From: Planctomycetales bacterium 4572_13
Lineage (GTDB): Bacteria; Planctomycetota; Phycisphaerae; Sedimentisphaerales; Anaerohalosphaeraceae
Assembly (NCBI GenBank): GCA_002084585.1
Contig: NBLM01000008.1
Coordinates: 1-46,007, forward strand
Direction of reading: 5' to 3'
DNA length: 46,007 bases
Shown: positions 13,938 through 21,867 of the stretch, piece by piece
Layout of the letters: each line of letters starts with the position of its first letter
Position numbering within the stretch: position 1 is the stretch's first letter
Notes under the pieces: generated by a model
The model's database searches: none
Told to the model about the DNA's origin: nothing
The model's input: only the letters and a program-made list of their open reading frames with translations
Translations under genes and position numbers: made by a program

Positions 13938-15095
13938 TCAACCCAATTTGTTAAAAGACACATCCCAGTCTTTCCAGACGGCTTCGTAGCCGTGAGAGCG
14001 GATCATGCGGGCGACTTCTTCCGGGCTTCGGCTGTCGGCGACTTCAAACTGTTCGGCGGCTTCGGTTTCGCTGGCATAGCCGCCGGGATTGGTTTTTGAG
14101 CCGGCGCTGAGACGGGTTACGCACAGGTTTATCAGATTGTCCCGAAATTCGGGCGTTTCTCGTGTGGAGAGTACAATTCCCGCATCCGAAAAGCACAATC
14201 GCAGGGCGAGCATCATCTGCACCATATCTGTATCCGAAACCAAGTGCGGCCACTCGGATTGGACATTGGTCGCCGGACAAATACGGGGGAATGAAAAGGA
14301 TATTTGACTGCGCCAGTATTTTTTTATCAGATACGATGCGTGTTCGGCCAAGGCCAGTGTTTCGATTCGCCAATTGGTCAATCCAAGCAAAAAACCCAAC
14401 CCAATCCGCCGCATTCCGGCGGACGCAAACCGATCCGGGGCGTCAAGACGGCTGTCATAATCGGCTTTGGGACCGGCAGGATGATAATCGGCATAGACAT
14501 CCCGGTCATAGGTTTCCTGATAGAGTGTTACGCCATCGATACCCGCATTGAAAAGCTGCGCGTATTCATCCTGACTCATCGCGTAAATCTCAATCGACAG
14601 CGATGAAAATTGCTGGCGCAGTTTCCCGGCCAACTCGCATAAATAGTCCGGCGACACAAATTTCGTATCCTCACCGCTGACCAGCAGTAAATGCCGAAAG
14701 CCCTCGCCGGCAATCACAGCGGCGTCGGAAACGGCCTGCTCGATAGTCAACCGGGTTCGCTCAATTTGAGTTGTTTGGTTATATCCGCAATACCGGCAAC
14801 TGTTGATACAGACATTTGATACATAGAGCGGAGCATACAGTTGGATGGTTTTTCCAAATCGCTGAATGGTTAAAGCGTGCGCCTGTTGCGCCATCGTTTC
14901 AAGAAACGGCTCGGCCGCGGGTGAAAGGAGCGTTACCAACCGAGCCAAAGAAAATTTGCCCGCGGGATTTGATAGTTCCCGTTTGACCTGATCGGCGGTT
15001 ATGGCTTGTAAACGCTCCGCCCAAGACGCTCGATTATTATCAAGCTGTTTTTCGGCAAGAATGGATTGCATATTTGCACTTACTATCGTCGTCAT
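13938..15095 (-). CDS. thiH: 2-iminoacetate synthase ThiH (radical SAM tyrosine lyase)
   Basis: A 385-residue radical-SAM enzyme, close to the usual 370-380. The cluster ligands are C96, C100 and C103 in CINSCRYCGY, followed by LTIEQAVSDAAVIAGEGFRH and the SAM-binding LLVSGEDTKF. It splits tyrosine into p-cresol and dehydroglycine, which ThiG uses to make the thiazole of thiamine; this is the anaerobic alternative to the oxygen-dependent ThiO, fitting an anaerobe. It is last in thiF-thiS-thiG-thiH, 90 nt after thiG, and that gap holds a hairpin cluster. Start ATG 15095; an in-frame ATG lies at residue 9. Confidence 0.95.
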   Translation of the reverse strand: MTTIVSANMQSILAEKQLDNNRASWAERLQAITADQVKRELSNPAGKFSLARLVTLLSPAAEPFLETMAQQAHALTIQRFGKTIQLYAPLYVSNVCINSCRYCGYNQTTQIERTRLTIEQAVSDAAVIAGEGFRHLLLVSGEDTKFVSPDYLCELAGKLRQQFSSLSIEIYAMSQDEYAQLFNAGIDGVTLYQETYDRDVYADYHPAGPKADYDSRLDAPDRFASAGMRRIGLGFLLGLTNWRIETLALAEHASYLIKKYWRSQISFSFPRICPATNVQSEWPHLVSDTDMVQMMLALRLCFSDAGIVLSTRETPEFRDNLINLCVTRLSAGSKTNPGGYASETEAAEQFEVADSRSPEEVARMIRSHGYEAVWKDWDVSFNKLG

Positions 15096-15185
15096 CTTTC
15101 GCCCCTTTGGGGCTTTAGAGATTTCCTGTTCGCAACACCGGACGCTTACGCATCCGGCTAACTATCTTTCGGGCCTTCAGCCCTG
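15096..15185. repeat. GC-hairpin cluster between thiG and thiH
   Basis: Contains GCCCCTTTGGGGC, CCGGACGCTTACGCATCCGG and GGGCCTTCAGCCC, each a short stem, in the same short-long-short order as other clusters in the window. It fills the whole 90-nt intergenic gap of the operon and has no T-runs, so it is likely an mRNA structure, not a terminator. Confidence 0.7.
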
Positions 15186-15980
15186 TCAATTCCGCAAAAA
15201 TCCAGTTAGGGGGCTGGAGGCGTTAGCGGTATTGCTTCTTGGGGCCAAGCCGGTTTCGTAGGCGATGCGTCCGGCTTCGGTGGCCATTTTGAATGCTTTG
15301 GCCATCTGTGCCGGGTCGCTGGCGGCGGCAATCGCGGTATTGACCAGCACCGCATCAGCACCCATTTCCATCGCTTCGACGGCATGGGACGGAGCGCCCA
15401 AACCCGCATCGACCACGACCGGAACCGTTGCCTGTTCGATAATGATCTCAATGGAAGCCTTTGTCTTGATTCCCTGATTGGAGCCAATCGGGCTAGCCAG
15501 CGGCATCACGGTCACACAGCCGATGTCCTGTAATTTTTTGGCGAGAATCGGATCCGCATTGATATAGGGCAGCACAATAAAGCCGTCTTTGACCAGTATC
15601 TCTGCGGCTTTTAATGTCTCTTGCCCGTCCGGCAGGAGATAATATGGATCAGGGGTTACTTCCAGCTTGACCCATGCAATTCCACTGGCGGCCCGTGCCA
15701 GACGGGACAAACGAACCGCTTCGTTTGCATCCCTCGCACCGGAGGTATTGGGCAGCAACTGGTACTTCGTTTGGTCAATCGCCGCGAGCATGTCATCGTT
15801 TTCATTTTCAATATCGACCCGGCGCAATGCGACCGTTACCATCTGCGATCCCGATGCGGCAATGGCGCGAGCCATCAGCGCATTGGACGCAAATTTCCCC
15901 GTACCGACAAACAGTCGGGAATCGAATTCCTTACCTGCAATTTTGCCCCCTTGGGGCTTCTTAGCAGAAAGAATAATCAT
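15186..15980 (-). CDS. thiG: Thiazole synthase ThiG
   Basis: A 264-residue TIM-barrel enzyme, usual length 255-265. It shows the N-terminal [10 protein letters not shown], the Schiff-base lysine region [21 protein letters not shown] and [20 protein letters not shown] with [13 protein letters not shown], the latter being the classic ThiG end of the barrel. It condenses deoxyxylulose 5-phosphate, dehydroglycine from ThiH and sulfur from ThiS thiocarboxylate into the thiazole phosphate. It lies third in the riboswitch-controlled operon; the 112-nt gap to thiS carries another hairpin cluster. Confidence 0.96.
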   Translation of the reverse strand: MIILSAKKPQGGKIAGKEFDSRLFVGTGKFASNALMARAIAASGSQMVTVALRRVDIENENDDMLAAIDQTKYQLLPNTSGARDANEAVRLSRLARAASGIAWVKLEVTPDPYYLLPDGQETLKAAEILVKDGFIVLPYINADPILAKKLQDIGCVTVMPLASPIGSNQGIKTKASIEIIIEQATVPVVVDAGLGAPSHAVEAMEMGADAVLVNTAIAAASDPAQMAKAFKMATEAGRIAYETGLAPRSNTANASSPLTGFLRN

Positions 15981-16036
15981 TTCCGGATGCTCACGCCTCC
16001 GGCTAATTCACTTACGGCCCTTCGGGCCTAAATTTT
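15948..16036. repeat. GC-hairpin cluster at the thiS-thiG gap
   Basis: CCCCCTTGGGG-like stem, TCCGGATGCTCACGCCTCCGG and GGCCCTTCGGGCC in order; the first stem overlaps the start of thiG. Same family as the cluster in the next gap. Confidence 0.65.
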
Positions 16037-16092
16037 TGTGATCGTGTCGCTACCGCTCCACGCTTTTGCGTCGGCAGGATGCCGGCGTTATA

Positions 16093-16305
16093 TTATCCGC
16101 CGCCGACGAAGCGGATGAGTTCAATGGCCATTTGGTCTTTCAGTTCGGTCTGCGCAAAGTTTTTTCGCTCAACAATGTCGCCGTTAATTTCGGCGACCAC
16201 CGTAGCGGCGTTGATCTCTAATTGGGCCAACAGCTCAGTCAGCGTTGACGGCAGGCCCTGGTCAAAAGTTTTTTCGGTTCCGTTTATTTTTAATGTCGCA
16301 TTCAT
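16093..16305 (-). CDS. thiS: Sulfur carrier protein ThiS
   Basis: A 70-residue ubiquitin-like protein ending in VGGG, the Gly-Gly tail that ThiF adenylates and that then carries the thiocarboxylate sulfur to ThiG. The body has the usual LPSTLTELLAQLEI helix and AAVVAEINGDIV-like strand (AATVVAEINGDIVER). It starts 14 nt after thiF, indicating tight coupling. Length and tail are standard. Confidence 0.93.
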   Translation of the reverse strand: MNATLKINGTEKTFDQGLPSTLTELLAQLEINAATVVAEINGDIVERKNFAQTELKDQMAIELIRFVGGG

Positions 16306-16319
16306 GGATTTTTTGTTTC

Positions 16320-16931
16320 CTATTCTCGGTTTTTATCGTGCGAAATGCCCGCGTTCCCAATCAACACCTCGGCTATGGCGTTGGCCTGATGATAGGCGGC
16401 GACACCCACACGCGGCGCCGTCAGCGGCACTCCGGGGCCGGCGCCGGACACTGTATCACCGACCAGTATCAGCCGATCCGAAATACGGCGAGTAACAATC
16501 TCGTTACTACGGCCATAACCGGCCAGACCACTCACCGATACTACGACAACGCCTTTGGTCTTTGACAAAACCGTCTCAACCAGCATCTGTTTTTGATCGG
16601 CACGGTCAAAGCATTCGGCAATCACATCACACCCATCGAAAAGCGTCAAAATCTTCTCCGGTGTCAGGCGGACTTTGTGTCCTTCTAAATCCGCTTCGGG
16701 ATTGATTCGACGCAGATTTGTTAACGACGCATCGACCTTGTGCTGTCCGATCTGATCGGGAAAATAGTTCTGGCGATTCAAATTGCTCTCTTCGACGGCA
16801 TCAAAGTCCGCCAAAATCAGCTTGCCGACCTTGAGCCGTGTCAGCGACACCGCCACATTAGACCCCAAACCACCCAGGCCCGCAATGCCAACGACAGCAC
16901 TCTTTAACTCGTGAAATATCTGCGGCATCAT
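16320..16931 (-). CDS. thiF: ThiS adenylyltransferase ThiF
   Basis: A 203-residue E1-like enzyme. The ATP loop is GLGGLGSNV (about 18-26), followed by the aspartate strand LILADFDAVEESNLNRQNYF (20 residues, with the arginine that contacts ATP) and ECFDRADQK with the catalytic Asp region. It is short: the C-terminal zinc-cysteine pairs of E. coli ThiF are absent, as in the compact ThiF type found in many anaerobes. It adenylates the ThiS C-terminus before sulfur transfer. First gene of the operon, with the TPP riboswitch about 140 nt upstream. Confidence 0.93.
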   Translation of the reverse strand: MMPQIFHELKSAVVGIAGLGGLGSNVAVSLTRLKVGKLILADFDAVEESNLNRQNYFPDQIGQHKVDASLTNLRRINPEADLEGHKVRLTPEKILTLFDGCDVIAECFDRADQKQMLVETVLSKTKGVVVVSVSGLAGYGRSNEIVTRRISDRLILVGDTVSGAGPGVPLTAPRVGVAAYHQANAIAEVLIGNAGISHDKNRE

Positions 16932-16949
16932 ATTTTTGCCTCAACTGCT

Positions 16950-17012
16950 TAAGCATCCACGGCCAAGCAGAGCTTGACCGTGCCACCCGTCGGGGGTTTC
17001 ACCCTAGGCTAT
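16950..17012. repeat. Hairpins between TPP riboswitch and thiF
   Basis: CACGGCCAAGC-AGA-GCTTGACCGTG forms an 11-bp stem (one G-T) and is followed by a CCCGTCGGGGGTTTCACCCTAGGCTATTG block like the long unit of the other clusters (quoted in part: CGGGGGTTTCACCCTAGG). It sits in the leader RNA just before thiF. Confidence 0.55.
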
Positions 17013-17072
17013 TGTATATAAAAAGCCCACGCCATTAAACATCAATGAACAGGGGCACAATTATCTATTTTT

Positions 17073-17179
17073 GTGCCTCCCTTCGCCGGAATTAACCGGA
17101 TCAGGTTCAAAGGGTCATGCGGGCAAGATGCCGCTCAACTCTCAGCTTAGGGCCTTTTGACCCATCGCTCCCCTGACAC
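17073..17179 (-). promoter_or_regulatory. TPP (THI-box) riboswitch
   Basis: On the minus strand the element has GTGTC...GGCAC as P1 (17175-17179 with 17073-17077), GGGGAGC, the pyrimidine-sensing GCTGAGA, and ACCTGATCCGGTTAATTCCG followed by GCGAAGGGAGG, the conserved thi-box core. It binds thiamine diphosphate and should lower expression of thiFSGH when the cofactor is plentiful. Directly downstream GGCACAA (17071-17077) can instead pair with TTGTGCC (17054-17060), a switch that competes with P1. Confidence 0.93.
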
Positions 17180-17196
17180 CAAACGCTGTACGACCC

Positions 17197-17224
17197 ATCT
17201 TAGAAGGGGGTCGATAAAATGCAA
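17197..17224 (-). promoter_or_regulatory. Promoter of the thiFSGH operon
   Basis: Minus strand TTGCAT (17219-17224), 16-nt spacer, TAAGAT (17197-17202), placing the start about 10 nt before the riboswitch P1. The placement relative to the riboswitch supports it. Confidence 0.6.
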
Positions 17225-17371
17225 GAAGTTTAGGCAAAAAACAATTGTTTACGCAAAAAAGCAACCTATAAAGCGGGGACATGTCGCTCAAATGTGGATG
17301 TATCGCAGATTTTTTTTGTTCTGATCCAGTTTTTTTTCAACCTGCCTCTATTTTTTGAGTTAGATTTTCTC

Positions 17372-17377
17372 TATAAT
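17372..17377 (+). promoter_or_regulatory. -10 box of the thiE region, leaderless start
   Basis: Perfect TATAAT (17372-17377) 8 nt before ATG 17386; no ribosome site fits in between. The -35 region is only T-rich. Transcription would begin 1-2 nt before the start codon. Confidence 0.55.
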
Positions 17378-17385
17378 CACCCTCT

Positions 17386-17568
17386 ATGACTGATGTACTC
17401 TATCGAATTATTGACGCCAATTTCAATCGCGGGCGCGAGGCCCTGCGGGTGATGGAGGAATACTGCCGCTTTGGACTGAACCACCCCGCCCTCTCGGCGC
17501 AGGCCAACCGCGGCCAAACGAGCCAGCGAGGCATTGCGGGCACTGGCCGAATCGATACAAACCATTGA
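17386..17568 (+). pseudogene. N-terminal remnant of planctomycete-type ThiE extension
   Basis: A 60-codon frame beginning YRIIDANFNRGREALRVMEE (one helix of the extension that precedes the ThiE barrel in planctomycetes, from my knowledge of that family). After ALSAQANR the frame leaves homology and stops at 17568. The second helical repeat, ASEALRALAESIQTID with KIRFEVYALEKK, appears in the +1 frame from about 17513. A net frame shift near 17505-17513, plus loss of roughly 75 residues that normally lie between the two repeats, explains this. Either a real mutation or a sequencing error of one base would change the reading. Confidence 0.6.
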
Positions 17569-18298
17569 CCCTGCCATTTCGGCCGCCATGGAAAAAATCC
17601 GCTTTGAGGTATATGCCCTTGAGAAAAAGTGCGTTCTTTACGCCTGTTCAAAGCATCAACTCGAATCCGTCCGTCTGTATGTTTTGATCAACGCAACGGC
17701 CCAAACGGACGAACACAAAGTGCTGGACCTGGCGAAAACCTGCATCGACAACGGGGCCGACTGTTTGCAGTTACGGGCCAAAGAATTCTGTGATTCGTCC
17801 CTTCTGGACCTGGCACGGAAATTCACCGCTCTGTGTAAAGAGGCCGGAGCTGTCAGCATCATCAACGACCGGGCCGACATCGCCATACTTTCGGACGCGG
17901 ACGGTGTGCATCTTGGACAGAACGAAATCGGTGTCTCTTGCGTGAGGCAACTTGCCAAACGCCCTCTTATCATTGGTGTCAGCACGCACACTCTCGATGA
18001 ACTCAGTGCCGCGATTGATTCCGGCTGTGATTATGTCGGCATCGGTCCGGCGTTTGCCAGTCCAACAAAGCCAAAGCTCAACCTCGCGGGCATCGGTTAC
18101 ATCCGGCAGGCACTGGCTGTTCTTGAACAAACGGGGATCTTCCATGTCGCTATCGGGGGGATTCATTCACAAAATATACCCGTACTGTTGGATATCGGAG
18201 TCAGGGCCGTTGCCGTCAGTTCAGCCCTGACGCATTCAGGAAATCCCGCCGAGAGCTGTAACACCTTAAAAAACACGCTCTTAAACTCGGAACAATGA
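17534..18298 (+). CDS. thiE: Thiamine-phosphate synthase ThiE
   Basis: A 254-residue frame from TTG 17534; the ThiE barrel proper starts around residue 45 (RLYVLINA). Motifs: DCLQLRAKE, INDRADIA, DGVHLGQNE, GVSTHTLDEL, YVGIGPAFASPTKP and AIGGIHSQN, i.e. all pyrophosphate and pyrimidine contacts of ThiE. It joins HMP-diphosphate and thiazole phosphate to thiamine phosphate. The region before residue 45 belongs to the N-terminal helical extension whose start is in another frame (17386). The catalytic domain may be made from TTG 17534 by coupling to the upstream frame, which it overlaps by 35 nt. Divergent from thiFSGH. Confidence 0.85.
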   Translation: MRALAESIQTIDPAISAAMEKIRFEVYALEKKCVLYACSKHQLESVRLYVLINATAQTDEHKVLDLAKTCIDNGADCLQLRAKEFCDSSLLDLARKFTALCKEAGAVSIINDRADIAILSDADGVHLGQNEIGVSCVRQLAKRPLIIGVSTHTLDELSAAIDSGCDYVGIGPAFASPTKPKLNLAGIGYIRQALAVLEQTGIFHVAIGGIHSQNIPVLLDIGVRAVAVSSALTHSGNPAESCNTLKNTLLNSEQ

Positions 18299-18771
18299 AG
18301 TTATTCGCCAAGTTATCACCAACATTTGAACAGGCCCGACGGTGTTTCTGTAACTAAGAACAAATGCTACAGAAAACAAGTAGACAAATCAACCGATTTG
18401 TACATATTTAGCTGAGGAACAAGCCGCCGCCTCATAACCTCATTGTTTGCAATAATTTAAAAACATATTACGCCATAAAGAACAGAGTCAATCTCTGCAT
18501 GCCCTGCAAAAAACCTCTTTCAAAAGAGATTCTCAAGACCTCTGTCGTCCTTAATTATTCTCTAAGACTGAGTTTTTAACAAATTACCCACAATCCGAGA
18601 CGGCTGTAATGGATGACTCGTGAAATTATTTTCAAAATAGCAGGATCGTGCCAAAAAAAAAAGATTTATAGTGTTATAAAGGCCTGGCTTTCCCTATAAT
18701 TCGGGTGTCATTTTGGATGATTTAAGTGATTAACTCGCTCTATAACCAGTGGATTTCAGGAGACAAAAAAT
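18299..18771. other. Gene-free upstream region of the MetF fusion gene
   Basis: 473 bp, AT-rich, no supported ORF. I looked for SAM, THF and cobalamin riboswitch cores and found none. It holds a perfect TATAAT at 18695-18700 and an AGGAG ribosome site (18758-18762) 9 nt before ATG 18772, giving a leader of about 65 nt. Confidence 0.6.
18695..18700 (+). promoter_or_regulatory. -10 box for the MetF fusion gene
   Basis: Perfect TATAAT; the matching -35 is weak (GTGTTA, 18671-18676, spacer 18). The leader would be about 65 nt. Confidence 0.45.
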
Positions 18772-21213
18772 ATGTCGCACCGCCTCAACGATTGCTTAAA
18801 CAGCGGAGAATTCGCCGTTACCGCAGAATTAACAGGTAGCCCCGGATATAATTTTTCTCCCATCGAGAAATTTCTGTCGGCTCATCAGGAAAAGAAAGCT
18901 GCCGTCCCCGGCGGATTTTCTTTTGTCGGGATCACGGTTCCCCAAAATCCCGGCGGTGTCGCTAATATCGATCCTTCAGATGTGCTGGCCGTGATCGAAA
19001 AAAAGAACCTTCTCGGTGATCTGGACTACATCCCGCACCTGAGTTGTAAAGACAACAATGTCGATAGCTTGACCAGTACCCTCGTGGGATACCGGCAACG
19101 ACATATTGAGTCCGTTCTGGCCTTAACCGGTGATAAACCGATCACTTCTCAAGGTGTCTTTGAAGTGGAAAGCATCGGGCTTTTATCACTGATCGGCCAA
19201 TTAAATCATCAATCCATCACCAAAGCCAAGCCCGGCCAGTGGGATCAGGTCCACCAATTCTACGCCGGAGCCGCCGTGTCGCCGTTTAAGTACACCGAAG
19301 CATCGCTGATGCAGCAGTATTACAAAATGGAAAAAAAGATTGCCGAAGGCGCACGGTTTTTGGTTACCCAGGTCGGCTGGGACTGGAAAAAATCACTGGA
19401 ACTGGCTCGCTATTGCAAAGACAACAACATCACAACACCGCTGGTCGGGAATGTGTATTGGTTGACGACCAAAACACCCGCGCCCCGGCTGATGCATGAT
19501 ATTAAACTGCCCGGCTGTTTTGTCAGCGATGACCTGCTGGCCAAATTGCAGGCCGAAACGGTGGATGAACACATCGAGCGGGCGGCTCAACAAGTCGCGA
19601 TGTATCAATCGATGGGCTATGCGGGCGTTGATATCGGCGGCGTGCATGATTACGATGTGTTCCTGAAGATACTCAATCGGGCCACTGAAATTGGCGATGG
19701 TTGGGAGCAATACAAGGACAATCTGTATTGGCCGGCGGAGAAACCCTTCTATCTCTATGATGAGGCGGGCAGGCAGGTTTCGCTTTCTAAACCGAAACGC
19801 AAATGCAACGAGCGATTCTTTGATTTTATGCACCGGGCCATTCTGGATTCGGATTACAAGGGCTTTCATTGTCTCAAATGGGTGCTGAAACTGTTTCGGG
19901 TCAACAAGGAGAGCGGGTTCACCTACAAAGCATTTAATGCCATTGAAAAGAGCTTTAAGTATTGTGCTTTTGACTGCGCCGAATGCGGCGATTGTTACTT
20001 GCCGGAAAACTTTGGATACTGTACAATCGGCGGCTGTGAAAAAGGGATGGACAACGCACCGTGCGGCGACTCGACCGTTGACGGCTACTGCGGCAATAAC
20101 TTAGAACGGCTTTGCATCGGTGAGCGGATTTATGATTCCGCCGCGGCTAAAACCGACGGACGCGAAAAACTGCGAACGATGCTCAACAAGCCGCGCATTG
20201 CGGCGTTGGAACATACCAGCTCGATTGTGAACTACTTATTTGGAAAGGATCATACGATGACAACACCGCTGATCGGGATTGGCGAATCGATTCACGCTTC
20301 AATCCCCAAAACCGGTAAAATAATGAAAGAGCTGCATGATCTGGGAGCGGATGCCTACACGAAAGAAAGCGGGCCTCTGAACTATATCCGCGCACTCGTC
20401 GAAGAGCAGGCCGATGACGACGCTGCTTACATCGCGGTCAATCTGGATGCCTTTGGTGAAAGCGACCCGCAGCAGGCCGTTGGTATGATGGTTGACTACA
20501 CAAAACTCGTTCGCCAATGGAGCAAGGGTGTGCCGATCTGTATTGACAGCAGTAATGACGATGTCCTCATCGCGGGATTGAAAGAATGGTATAACACCGA
20601 TGAAGTCGTTAAGCCGCCGCTGCTGAATTCGATTAAGACCCACACCACAGATAAAATGATGGCGTTGAAGAAGACCTATGACTTCTCATTTATCGGCCTG
20701 CTGGTCAGTGAAGATAAAGCGACCGGCCCGGGGGGTTCGCACTCAGTGGAGGAGTTGTTCGGACTCGCCAAGGAAATCTTCGACAAAGCGATGCAGTATG
20801 GATTTAAGCCCGAAGAAATTTACTTTGACTCGACCGTGTTCCCGATCGCCATCGACATGCCGATGGAACCGGGCGTGCCGGGCTATACCTATCGGGCGTT
20901 TGAGACGATCAAAAAAATCAAGACCGACCCACAAATGAAAAATTGTCATTGTTCACTGGGGCTCAGCAACTCCTGCCGGGACCTGCCCGGACGACGGATC
21001 GGTATCGCCAGAGCATATACCGCCAAGGCGATGGAGTACGGGTTAGATGCGGGAATCGTCAATGTCACACACCGCTTCGGCGAAAAACCAGCAGACCCGG
21101 GATTGGTCGAACTGGTGGATGCCTATGCCAAACTGGACGGCAATATGGACAACCTGACGGTCGCAATGGAACGGATGGGCCAATTCTGCCAATCCTGCAA
21201 AAAACCGAGTTAG
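18772..21213 (+). CDS. Fusion of MetF-like reductase, MTHFR C-terminal zinc domain and pterin methyltransferase
   Basis: An 813-residue protein with three parts. Residues 1-310 resemble methylenetetrahydrofolate reductase MetF (ALTGDKPI, FLVTQVGWD, AGVDIGG). Residues about 320-460 are the cysteine-rich MTHFR C-terminal/MetV domain (CAFDCAECGDC at 398-408, then CTIGGC and APCGD). Residues 496-813 match pterin-binding methyltransferases such as AcsE/MetH: GIGESIHAS, VNLDAFGESD, PICIDSSN, LNSIKT and LGLSNSCRDLPGRR (729 on). The enzyme could reduce methylene-THF to methyl-THF and pass the methyl group to a corrinoid protein. No B12 domain is present. ATG 496 has its own AAAGGA site, so a separate methyltransferase chain is possible. 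Confidence 0.82.
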   Translation: MSHRLNDCLNSGEFAVTAELTGSPGYNFSPIEKFLSAHQEKKAAVPGGFSFVGITVPQNPGGVANIDPSDVLAVIEKKNLLGDLDYIPHLSCKDNNVDSLTSTLVGYRQRHIESVLALTGDKPITSQGVFEVESIGLLSLIGQLNHQSITKAKPGQWDQVHQFYAGAAVSPFKYTEASLMQQYYKMEKKIAEGARFLVTQVGWDWKKSLELARYCKDNNITTPLVGNVYWLTTKTPAPRLMHDIKLPGCFVSDDLLAKLQAETVDEHIERAAQQVAMYQSMGYAGVDIGGVHDYDVFLKILNRATEIGDGWEQYKDNLYWPAEKPFYLYDEAGRQVSLSKPKRKCNERFFDFMHRAILDSDYKGFHCLKWVLKLFRVNKESGFTYKAFNAIEKSFKYCAFDCAECGDCYLPENFGYCTIGGCEKGMDNAPCGDSTVDGYCGNNLERLCIGERIYDSAAAKTDGREKLRTMLNKPRIAALEHTSSIVNYLFGKDHTMTTPLIGIGESIHASIPKTGKIMKELHDLGADAYTKESGPLNYIRALVEEQADDDAAYIAVNLDAFGESDPQQAVGMMVDYTKLVRQWSKGVPICIDSSNDDVLIAGLKEWYNTDEVVKPPLLNSIKTHTTDKMMALKKTYDFSFIGLLVSEDKATGPGGSHSVEELFGLAKEIFDKAMQYGFKPEEIYFDSTVFPIAIDMPMEPGVPGYTYRAFETIKKIKTDPQMKNCHCSLGLSNSCRDLPGRRIGIARAYTAKAMEYGLDAGIVNVTHRFGEKPADPGLVELVDAYAKLDGNMDNLTVAMERMGQFCQSCKKPS

Positions 21214-21238
21214 TTTTCAATTTTGAGTTTTGCGTTAG

Positions 21239-21264
21239 AGCGGCCCTCAGGGGCCGCTTTTTTT
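21239..21264 (+). terminator. Rho-independent terminator of the MetF fusion gene
   Basis: Stem GCGGCCC (21240-21246) with GGGCCGC (21251-21257), TCAG loop, then seven Ts (21258-21264), 26 nt after the stop codon. Confidence 0.92.
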
Positions 21265-21281
21265 GTGACGCGATTGTTTTG

Positions 21282-21310
21282 TTGACAAGTTGGATTTAGT
21301 GTGATAGATT
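21282..21310 (+). promoter_or_regulatory. Promoter of the membrane/zinc three-gene cluster
   Basis: Perfect TTGACA (21282-21287), 17-nt spacer, TAGATT (21305-21310). Leader about 50 nt to ATG 21368, with TTTAGGAG as ribosome site. Confidence 0.75.
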
Positions 21311-21367
21311 TTATCTTAATAGTGGAGTCTCAAGGGAAGGTTTTTTTAGCATTTAGGAGACAGAAAG

Positions 21368-21829
21368 ATGGATCAGAATATGGACCACCCAAACCCGACC
21401 GATGAAAATCAGCCGCAACCAAACACCCCGCAGGAATCACAACTGGCTACAGAACAACCCCAAACCCCGCCGCAACCAGCAGTACAACCAGCCCCTGAAG
21501 TAATAGCTGTTTCGCAGGACTCTAAAAACATGGGGATGCTGTGCCATTTGTTGGCAATTTTTACCGTGTTTTTCTGTCCCCTGCTTATATGGCTCATCAA
21601 AAAGGATGAGGATAAGTTTGTAGACAGCCAAGGCAAGGAAGCTCTAAATTTCCAAATTACTGTAATGTTAGCAATGATTGCGTCTTGGATACTTATGCCC
21701 GTCCTTATCGGCATCTTCCTTTTCTTCGCAACAATCATTTGCAATATTGTTTTTTGTATTTTAGCTTCTGTCGCTGCCAGCAAAGGAAAAGATTACCGGT
21801 ATCCGGTCAGCATTCGACTGGTTAAGTAG
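21368..21829 (+). CDS. DUF4870 (Tic20-like) small membrane protein
   Basis: A 153-residue protein. Residues 1-50 are a disordered Pro/Gln/Glu-rich tail; the rest has three hydrophobic segments (about 57-74, 96-112, 117-137) with the family motif 'CHLLAIFTVFFCPLLIWLIK' and FVDSQGKEALNFQIT, typical of DUF4870, often found duplicated or next to other small membrane proteins. The function is not known; related proteins are thought to act as membrane scaffolds or channels. First gene of a three-gene run after a strong promoter. Confidence 0.8.
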   Translation: MDQNMDHPNPTDENQPQPNTPQESQLATEQPQTPPQPAVQPAPEVIAVSQDSKNMGMLCHLLAIFTVFFCPLLIWLIKKDEDKFVDSQGKEALNFQITVMLAMIASWILMPVLIGIFLFFATIICNIVFCILASVAASKGKDYRYPVSIRLVK

Positions 21830-21867
21830 CCAAAAAAACTGAGGGCAGGACAATTATTAAGGAAAAT

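Noticed and set aside
18299-18771. SAM, THF or cobalamin riboswitch before the MetF fusion
   Set aside because: I looked for their conserved cores and did not find them; only a -10 box and a ribosome site are convincing.
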